Of a DNA stretch of 42,400 nt, positions 37,710 through 42,400 are shown piece by piece. Position 1 is the first letter of the stretch, and every line of letters starts with the position of its first letter. The position numbers and the translations under genes were made by a program. The stretch comes from a virus: IMG/VR virus record IMGVR_UViG_3300025105_000001, positions 1 through 42,400 of that record; one strand, 5' to 3'. The notes under the pieces were generated by a model that was not told where the DNA came from, made no database searches, and worked only from the letters and a program-made list of their open reading frames with translations.

Positions 37710-38975
37710 GTGGCCAGGGAAAAACTGATGGTCACGGGGAAGCGCGTCGGGCACGGTTTCGTCGTGGGCCGGCAGTCCCTGCTGGAGGCCCTGGGGATGA
37801 CCAGTGCCTTGGCAGTCCGGATCGGGGAGCACTACGTCGGCCGGGCGGGCCTAATGCAGTACCTCAAATACGTCAGAGGTGCTGGCAGTACGGTCCGTAT
37901 TATCCCGAGCCGACGTGGCATGTGCTTCGATTCCGGAACCGTCGGGGGTGTTGACCTGGCGCCCTGGCAGTGGATTCCCATGGGCAAGCGCGAGCTGGCC
38001 GAGAGCGACGCCGTTTACCTCGAAGTGGGTCAGAACGGCGAATACGCTCCCAACGTTGGCCCGCAAGAGCTTGCCAAGGCTTTGACCCGTGTTCTGACAG
38101 TGATGGACCGGGACCCGTACTACCCGGCCAAGAACGAAATGGTCATCACGGCTGACGGGCTGCGGCTGACCATTTCAGGCACGGACCTGCAGCGTGCGGC
38201 CGAGGCCCGGGTTCCGTGCATTACCGACGGGCCAGCCAAGGTCAAGCTATCCTACGACGAAGCCAAGGCCGCGATCCGGGTCCTCCAGAAGGCACCCCGG
38301 GCGCGGGTGGAATTTCGGCCGGTATATCACGATGTCCGGACCGGCGGCACCACCTCCAAGGTCAAGCTGACCCAAATGGTGGTGTACGGCGGGCCGGTGA
38401 AGCTCGAATGCACACCGGTCGGAGACTTCGTTCACCCGCTGAGCCAGGGGGTTGCCGAGGCTCGGGGCTTCCACGGTGACTACCGGGCGTTCGCCTTCGT
38501 GGGTGCCCGCGAATTCGCCGACCTGGTGCGGGCGGCCGAGATTGTCAGCATGGACCCCAACTATAAGAAGGGGCCAAGGCTGATGTATCTGGCTATTCGC
38601 GACGGGCAGGTTGAAGTTTCGGTCACCCAGGGTAACGACCTGGTGCTCGCCACAAGCCTCGAAGCCGAAACCTCCGGCGAGGGGGACGCACTTCTGGATG
38701 CCCGGTTGCTCCTCCCGATCCTCCGGGTGCTGGACCGCGGGACGATCGACCTGGGTATTCCCAGGATCAATCAGGCCGTGATGTTCAGTACCGAGGAGGT
38801 CCGCTTTTGGGTTTTCCCGATCAAGCGCGAGGTCCAAGCGGCGCCCACGCCGACGCGGCCCGTGCCGACGGGACCCGAAACGGGACCCGAGCCGGAGGAG
38901 GAACCCGAGGAGTCCTGGGACGAGGAGATCGCGGAGGCCGAGAGTGCGGAGGAAAAAATCGCGGAAGTCGCATAA
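37710..38975 (+). CDS. Divergent DnaN-like sliding clamp
   Basis: 421 aa if GTG 37710 is used; GTG 37698 and ATG 37728 are alternatives. The middle has MVITADGLRLTISGTDLQRA, like the LTLTATDLE strand pair of bacterial beta clamps. The C-terminal third has LDARLLLPILRVLDRGTIDL and FWVFPIKRE, resembling the DnaN end (YLLDALKAL...PVR). The last 50 residues are an acidic Pro/Glu tail not normal in DnaN. Family role: DNA polymerase processivity clamp. No polymerase gene is in the window. Homology is by eye. Confidence 0.6.
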   Translation: MAREKLMVTGKRVGHGFVVGRQSLLEALGMTSALAVRIGEHYVGRAGLMQYLKYVRGAGSTVRIIPSRRGMCFDSGTVGGVDLAPWQWIPMGKRELAESDAVYLEVGQNGEYAPNVGPQELAKALTRVLTVMDRDPYYPAKNEMVITADGLRLTISGTDLQRAAEARVPCITDGPAKVKLSYDEAKAAIRVLQKAPRARVEFRPVYHDVRTGGTTSKVKLTQMVVYGGPVKLECTPVGDFVHPLSQGVAEARGFHGDYRAFAFVGAREFADLVRAAEIVSMDPNYKKGPRLMYLAIRDGQVEVSVTQGNDLVLATSLEAETSGEGDALLDARLLLPILRVLDRGTIDLGIPRINQAVMFSTEEVRFWVFPIKREVQAAPTPTRPVPTGPETGPEPEEEPEESWDEEIAEAESAEEKIAEVA

Positions 38976-38995
38976 CGAGCCCGACGCGCTTCCCG

Positions 38996-39021
38996 GGCGG
39001 TCGAAAGACCGCCTTTTTTTT
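38996..39021 (+). terminator. Rho-independent terminator after the clamp gene
   Basis: A perfect GGCGGTC/GACCGCC stem with a GAAA tetraloop, followed by eight T. A textbook terminator 20 bases after the stop. Confidence 0.92.
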
Positions 39022-39057
39022 ACCCAAAACACGGGGGACGCCGAAAGGAGGGACAGC

Positions 39058-39249
39058 TTGCGCTACGTGGCCTGGCTCTCCCACACCTGCTGGGTGTGCA
39101 GGGACGGAGGTTCGCGGCCGCCCCGGCTTCACGTGAGCTCCAGGGGCTACCGGCCCACCAGTCCCTGCGACACTGCGTGCGTGGTGGTGGAAGCCGGCGA
39201 CCGGAAAGAAGCGGTCAGGAAAGTACGAGAAAGACTTCTACGCAGGTAG
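39058..39249 (+). CDS. Small Cys-containing protein
   Basis: 63 aa from TTG 39058, with GAAAGGAGGG upstream deciding the start. CWVCRDGG and a later PCDTAC could bind metal; the C-terminal helix is basic (RKEAVRKVRERLLRR). Function unknown. Confidence 0.55.
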   Translation: MRYVAWLSHTCWVCRDGGSRPPRLHVSSRGYRPTSPCDTACVVVEAGDRKEAVRKVRERLLRR

Positions 39250-39355
39250 GAGGGATAGAGTACGCGCCTACGCCATCACGGGCAAGCTGATCGTCAAGGC
39301 GAAGTCGCCCGAGGACACAATCGATATCGTAGCCGAAAGGCTGAGTCGATAGTTC

Positions 39356-39457
39356 ATGGAAGACCTCGACAGGCTACCGCCTTTCCCGCGTGGCTCCCTT
39401 CTGCTCTGGAGCTTCGCGGAGAAGCCTTCACCCGACGCGAAGGAGGAGGCCGTATGA
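39356..39457 (+). CDS. 33-residue small ORF
   Basis: ATG 39356, with MEDLDRLPPFPRGSLLLW at the N terminus, overlapping the next gene by four bases. No good ribosome site is seen, so it is doubtful apart from the tight coupling. Confidence 0.3.
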   Translation: MEDLDRLPPFPRGSLLLWSFAEKPSPDAKEEAV

Positions 39458-39558
39458 TCGAGTGGGTCTACCTCGGGCTGAGCGTGATCCAGACTTTCAC
39501 CACCGTCATCATCGCCTTTATGCTGGTGCTGGTGGCGGTGGACTGGCTGAGGAGGTGA
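39454..39558 (+). CDS. 34-residue single-pass membrane peptide
   Basis: ATG 39454 with AAGGAGGAGG upstream. One membrane helix (TTVIIAFMLVLVAVDW) and a basic end LRR. A mini membrane protein similar in size to holin-like or virion membrane peptides. Confidence 0.55.
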   Translation: MIEWVYLGLSVIQTFTTVIIAFMLVLVAVDWLRR

Positions 39559-39562
39559 GCGG

Positions 39563-39733
39563 ATGGAGGTCAAGGTCGTGCTGGAGCGAGAGAAAGAGAC
39601 CAAGAACACAATCCGGTTCATCGAGCCGGAGGGCGACGAGCCCATGGTCATCGGGACCCTGTACGTCCAGAAGTTCGCACTCAGGCGCATGGGCAACCCG
39701 GACCGCATCGAGGTGACCATCCGGCCGGCGTGA
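39563..39733 (+). CDS. Small beta-rich protein
   Basis: 56 aa from ATG 39563, with GGAGG at the end of the preceding gene. VKVVLEREKETKNTIRFIEP, TLYVQKFALRRM and IEVTIRPA. I recall similar short phage proteins; no function known. Confidence 0.6.
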   Translation: MEVKVVLEREKETKNTIRFIEPEGDEPMVIGTLYVQKFALRRMGNPDRIEVTIRPA

Positions 39734-39749
39734 AAGGAGGGGCACGGGA

Positions 39750-40136
39750 ATGAAGGTGTGCGTCTGGGACGCGGAGGACAGGTGCCTGCTCCGGGGCCTG
39801 CTGTATTGTCGGTCGGACCAGGGCCGGGATCACTCTAAATGCTTCGGGTACTTCACCCCGGCCGCGGCCGACATGACCGAGGAGCAAATCCGCGCGGAGT
39901 TGGCCAGATCCAGGCGGTGGGGCGTGAACGCCCAGCCGGAGATGGACTTCATGATCGCGCTTTTGCGGGCTTTGCCCACCGCAGGCGTGATCGTGGAGGA
40001 TCACGATCTGGTGACCGTCGAGTTCCACAGGCCCCTTAGCGGCGCGGAGGGGTTCATTCTGGCCCGGCTCACGGGAGCCGACGAGCCCGAATACCTGACC
40101 GACCCCGTGACCGCGGTCACCCTGTGGTGGGACTGA
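39750..40136 (+). CDS. Hypothetical protein
   Basis: 128 aa from ATG 39750 with AAAGGAGG upstream. Cys-containing N-terminal strands (MKVCVWDAEDRCLLRGLLYC), a helical middle (TEEQIRAELARSRRWGVNA) and a beta end. Its stop overlaps the GIY-YIG start by one base. Function unknown. Confidence 0.6.
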   Translation: MKVCVWDAEDRCLLRGLLYCRSDQGRDHSKCFGYFTPAAADMTEEQIRAELARSRRWGVNAQPEMDFMIALLRALPTAGVIVEDHDLVTVEFHRPLSGAEGFILARLTGADEPEYLTDPVTAVTLWWD

Positions 40137-40558
40137 TGTACGTCTACCTGCTCCACTTCCACCGCCCGCTGCACCACGCCCGGCACTACCTGGGCTGCAC
40201 GGGCCACGAGAGCCTGGAGGCCCGCATCGCCAGGCACCGCCGGGGCGACGGGGCGAAGCTCGTGCGGGCCATGCTGGAGGCCGGCATCGGCTTCGAGGTG
40301 GCCCGCGTGTGGGAGGGCGGATGGGAGCTGGAAAAGAGGCTGAAGCGGCGCAAGAACAACGCGACCCTATGCCCCATCTGCCGGAAGGAGGTGAAAAGGT
40401 GCCGTTCTACAGGAGAGTCGTCAAAGTCGCCGACGACCCCGAGCAGCTCGAAGAGGTCCGCCGCCGAATCATGTACGTCCAGGACCCCACCGGCCGGTGG
40501 TGGGAGCCCCTGCGCTGGTGGACCGACAAACAGGGGGTCTGGTGCGAGGCCGAGCTGA
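40136..40558 (+). CDS. GIY-YIG nuclease-like protein with overprinted tail
   Basis: 140 aa from ATG 40136. The GIY-YIG core is seen in the order YVYLLHFHRP, HARHYLGCTG, ARIARHRRGDGAKLVRAML and ELEKRLKRRKN (Glu), then CPICRKE. Residues after about 90 are Ser/Pro/Arg-rich and read out of frame through the first 160 bases of the next gene, which looks like accidental coding; a stop or frameshift near 40390 seems to have been lost. The core is complete enough for nuclease activity. Confidence 0.75.
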   Translation: MYVYLLHFHRPLHHARHYLGCTGHESLEARIARHRRGDGAKLVRAMLEAGIGFEVARVWEGGWELEKRLKRRKNNATLCPICRKEVKRCRSTGESSKSPTTPSSSKRSAAESCTSRTPPAGGGSPCAGGPTNRGSGARPS

Positions 40559-40827
40559 TCGAAGGCCACAGGGCGGACTACCACCTGAAGAAGATACACG
40601 AGGCCCTGGAGGCCGCACTGGTGCACTGCCGTTTGCTCGCGTGGGTATTCAACCCCGACCGATGTAAGGGCTTCTACCACTCCTCCATGGCCTGGGAGGA
40701 GATGATCAAGGCTCTCATCGCGTCGGTGGATGCCTACGGGAAAGGCGCGGTGGAAATTATAACCGTGAGGGAGCCCTTCTCGCTGCTCGAAGCCGAGGCG
40801 TGGGAGGAAAAGGAGGGAAGAGAGTGA
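40399..40827 (+). CDS. Hypothetical protein
   Basis: 142 aa from GTG 40399 with GGAAGGAGG upstream. VPFYRRVVKVADDPEQLEEV, a Trp-rich segment (GRWWEPLRWWTDKQGVWCEA), then helices. No family recognised. Overlaps the GIY-YIG frame by 160 bases. Confidence 0.6.
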   Translation: MPFYRRVVKVADDPEQLEEVRRRIMYVQDPTGRWWEPLRWWTDKQGVWCEAELIEGHRADYHLKKIHEALEAALVHCRLLAWVFNPDRCKGFYHSSMAWEEMIKALIASVDAYGKGAVEIITVREPFSLLEAEAWEEKEGRE

Positions 40828-41087
40828 CGGAACTGGAATGGCTGGAATCCCAGCCCAACTGGGTAGCCACCTTCGAGAGCACGTCGCCGGCGGTCCTGCA
40901 CCGCTACCGCTGCCTGATGAAAACGGTAGTGGGCACGTACTACTGGCACATCCCGGACCATAGAGGCATTCCGGCGGGGGCTACCAAACCCGCCGACCTC
41001 CGCTGGCTGGCGGAGGACCTGCGGGAAGGGCGGCTGCGCCTCGTAAGGGGCGCGCTGCCACCGGAAATCGACCGGAAAGGAGGGTAA
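40824..41087 (+). CDS. Hypothetical protein
   Basis: 87 aa from GTG 40824, overlapping the previous stop. Starts VTELEWLESQPNWVATFE; mixed fold with the ending PPEIDRKGG. Function unknown. Confidence 0.55.
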   Translation: MTELEWLESQPNWVATFESTSPAVLHRYRCLMKTVVGTYYWHIPDHRGIPAGATKPADLRWLAEDLREGRLRLVRGALPPEIDRKGG

Positions 41088-41089
41088 GG

Positions 41090-41530
41090 ATGGGCGACAT
41101 TTACTGTACCGTATGTGGAGAGCCCTGGGACGCCTACGGGGTCAAGCACGGAGACATGGCCCCGGACGAGGCGCACCGGTTCCTCCGCGGCGAGGGATGC
41201 CCTGCGTGCCACTTCGGCACCAAGTGCCGGGCGTGCAACGGCACCGGAAAAAAGAAATGCCTTTTCTGCTACGGGACGGGCAAGGTGAAAGTCAAGGAAG
41301 CCCAGTATTACTGGGACTATACCGGGCGCTACCACCTGGTCCAGAAGGCAGAGTTTGAACCCTGCTTGGAGTGCAAGGGCACGGGCTTCCTGGGTGACCC
41401 CTGCCCGACGTGCGGGGGCACCGGGAAGCCCTCGGGTGGCGACCCGCTGGAGGCCGCCATATCGGAAATCGAGGCGTCGGACGAAGACGCGATAGAGATA
41501 CTGCACCGCCGACGCCTGCTGAAGTGGTGA
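41090..41530 (+). CDS. DnaJ-type cysteine-rich zinc protein
   Basis: 146 aa from ATG 41090, two bases after the previous stop (GAAAGGAGGG). Four CxxCxGxG repeats: CRACNGTG, CLFCYGTG, CLECKGTG and CPTCGGTG, the complete two-zinc DnaJ fold, preceded by CTVCG and CPAC. There is no J domain and no chaperone partner, so it is a stand-alone zinc module. Related in motif to the mini-protein at 6286. Confidence 0.8.
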   Translation: MGDIYCTVCGEPWDAYGVKHGDMAPDEAHRFLRGEGCPACHFGTKCRACNGTGKKKCLFCYGTGKVKVKEAQYYWDYTGRYHLVQKAEFEPCLECKGTGFLGDPCPTCGGTGKPSGGDPLEAAISEIEASDEDAIEILHRRRLLKW

Positions 41531-41577
41531 ACCAAAACCGCGCCCTGGGCATGGCGTAAAACTGCCTACCAGTTAGA

Positions 41578-41604
41578 CCGCGGCCCACAAGTTCTGGGCC
41601 GCGG
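41578..41604 (+). promoter_or_regulatory. Leader hairpin before gene 41643
   Basis: A perfect 9-bp stem CCGCGGCCC/GGGCCGCGG with a nine-base loop, 39 bases before ATG 41643. No U tract, so it is more likely a leader element than a terminator. Confidence 0.5.
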
Positions 41605-41642
41605 CCCGGCGCAAGGCCAAATCTTATGAAAGGGGGGATAGC

Positions 41643-41795
41643 ATGTACGGTGACATTTTAATCACATGCAAAGATTGTCTCTATAACGAAGGCAATTTTT
41701 GTGGCTACTGGAATGCAATAGGATTGGTCATATTCCGAAAAGTTAAGGCAGGTTATCACAACTGCCCCCACTACTGGTCCATTGAACTTCTGTAA
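41643..41795 (+). CDS. Small Cys-rich protein
   Basis: 50 aa from ATG 41643 with AAAGGGGGG upstream. CKDCLY, FCGYW and NCPHYW give a four-Cys/one-His zinc-type pattern. A/T-richer than its neighbours. Function unknown. Confidence 0.6.
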   Translation: MYGDILITCKDCLYNEGNFCGYWNAIGLVIFRKVKAGYHNCPHYWSIELL

Positions 41796-41806
41796 GGCAG
41801 GATTTT

Positions 41807-41857
41807 CCCGGGAGCACGCCGAATAAGAACAGGGAGCAAAACTCCCCGGGTATTTTT
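41807..41857 (+). terminator. Attenuator-like hairpins with T tract
   Basis: CCCGGGAG (41807-41814) can pair with CTCCCCGGG (41842-41850), or GGGAG (41832-41836) with CTCCC (41842-41846) around CAAAA. The two are mutually exclusive, and TATTTTT follows. This suits a terminator, possibly regulated, before gene 41893. Confidence 0.5.
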
Positions 41858-41892
41858 ATCACCAGATACGGGAATTGAAAGGAGGTGCAACT

Positions 41893-42282
41893 ATGCTGGC
41901 AGCTACTGTAGCCTATCACTGCCGCTGGCTGCCGGAGGAAACCATTGAGGCCCTCCGGCAGATAGAGCCGTTCGAGCTCTATCTCCTCCCCGCTGCGTGC
42001 CGCCAGTGCTGCGCGTACTGGCGGGGGGAACGGGAGGAAGCCGAAGAAGCTCCGCGGGGACACTTCGCGTGTTACAGCTGGGGCGACGCGTATAGCGTAG
42101 CGCAATGGTTACGCTTGGCCCCTAACCAGGTGGTCCAGGTCGCTGGCCCCTGGTACGGGGACAATGGCTGGCGGCAAGTTGTCGCTATCCCGGAACGGGC
42201 TGCCCGGAAGCTTGAGGACAGCTGGTGGAGAAGCCGCCGGTTGCGCGTCGCTGGCCTCAGCGACGACGGGACCTGGCGGTAA
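41893..42282 (+). CDS. Hypothetical protein
   Basis: 129 aa from ATG 41893 (GAAAGGAGGTG upstream). A helical, acidic N-terminal half (LPEETIEALRQIEPFELYLL), CRQCCAYW, then a Trp-rich second half (WLRLAPNQVVQVAGPWYGDN). No motif recognised. Confidence 0.6.
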   Translation: MLAATVAYHCRWLPEETIEALRQIEPFELYLLPAACRQCCAYWRGEREEAEEAPRGHFACYSWGDAYSVAQWLRLAPNQVVQVAGPWYGDNGWRQVVAIPERAARKLEDSWWRSRRLRVAGLSDDGTWR

Positions 42283-42320
42283 AGATAAAACGGAAGGCTG
42301 AAGCTACTGCAGGGCTAACC

Positions 42321-42363
42321 GCGCTCCCCGGAGCCCCTTGCGTGGAGGCGCTCTGGGGAGCGC
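42321..42363 (+). promoter_or_regulatory. Leader hairpin at the window end
   Basis: GCGCTCCCC (42321-42329) pairs with GGGGAGCGC (42355-42363), with an inner GGAGC/GCTCT pairing. GAAGGAGGGA follows at the window end, so a further gene starts just outside. Confidence 0.5.
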
Positions 42364-42400
42364 AGTTGACTCCGAAATCCGAAATTTGAAGGAGGGAGAA

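Noticed and set aside
39262-39351. Short ORF ending KLIVKAKSPEDTIDIVAERL
   Set aside because: The reading looks protein-like, but no ATG, GTG or TTG lies in frame before it, so it cannot be called a gene; a frameshifted remnant is possible.

Overview
ORGANISM AND NATURE. The window reads as most of the genome of a virus, or a virus-derived integrative element, of a high-G+C, probably thermophilic anaerobic Firmicute (Moorella/Desulfotomaculum-like hosts are my guess). Grounds: G+C around 60% by eye, strong GGAGG ribosome sites, frequent GTG/TTG starts, dense gene packing with stop/start overlaps, S-layer-homology (SLH) modules, several candidate Fe-S enzymes, a tyrosine recombinase, and lysis genes. 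No rRNA, tRNA, CRISPR array or host housekeeping operon was seen. Both ends are cut inside the element. LAYOUT. (1) 1-11.9 kb, plus strand: DNA replication/recombination/repair: an XPD/DinG-like helicase fused to a SWIM zinc finger, a Cas4-like Fe-S nuclease, a P-loop ATPase, an XPF/ERCC4-like nuclease with helix-hairpin-helix motifs, a MazG-like pyrophosphohydrolase, a family-4 uracil-DNA glycosylase, many small zinc-ribbon proteins, and a conserved phage protein with a RAMP-like glycine-rich C terminus followed by about 640 bp of degenerate non-coding repeats. (2) 27.04 down to 11.87 kb, minus strand: one long structural operon with its promoter inside a 35-bp tandem operator array at 27.07-27.19 kb. 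It holds two large beta-rich proteins (candidate capsid proteins), many small membrane proteins, a transglutaminase-like protein, spike/fibre/beta-propeller proteins, SLH proteins and two membrane-anchored glucosaminidases. No terminase, portal, prohead protease, tape measure or baseplate gene was recognised. (3) 27.3-30.8 kb, plus strand: a JAMM/MPN-domain protein, unknown proteins and an RNA polymerase alpha-CTD-like mini-protein. (4) 32.4-30.9 kb, minus strand: XhlA-like holin plus two amidases. (5) 32.4-42.4 kb, plus strand: tyrosine recombinase, a sigma-like factor, a divergent DnaN-like sliding clamp and a string of small genes, several preceded by multi-hairpin leaders. HOW IT FITS TOGETHER. 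The left arm would copy and repair DNA, the sigma/alpha-CTD/operator parts would control transcription, and the minus-strand block would build the particle. The block lacks recognisable tail and terminase genes and is rich in membrane proteins, with cell-wall enzymes carrying C-terminal membrane anchors. I read this as a possible tailless, membrane-containing icosahedral virus, with capsid proteins I cannot assign to a family. This is inference and needs structure prediction. Other unusual signals are a five-copy 76-bp hairpin repeat (R1-R5), a two-copy candidate structured RNA with compensatory changes, two paralogous leader RNAs, and a frameshifted gene between the two candidate capsid genes.
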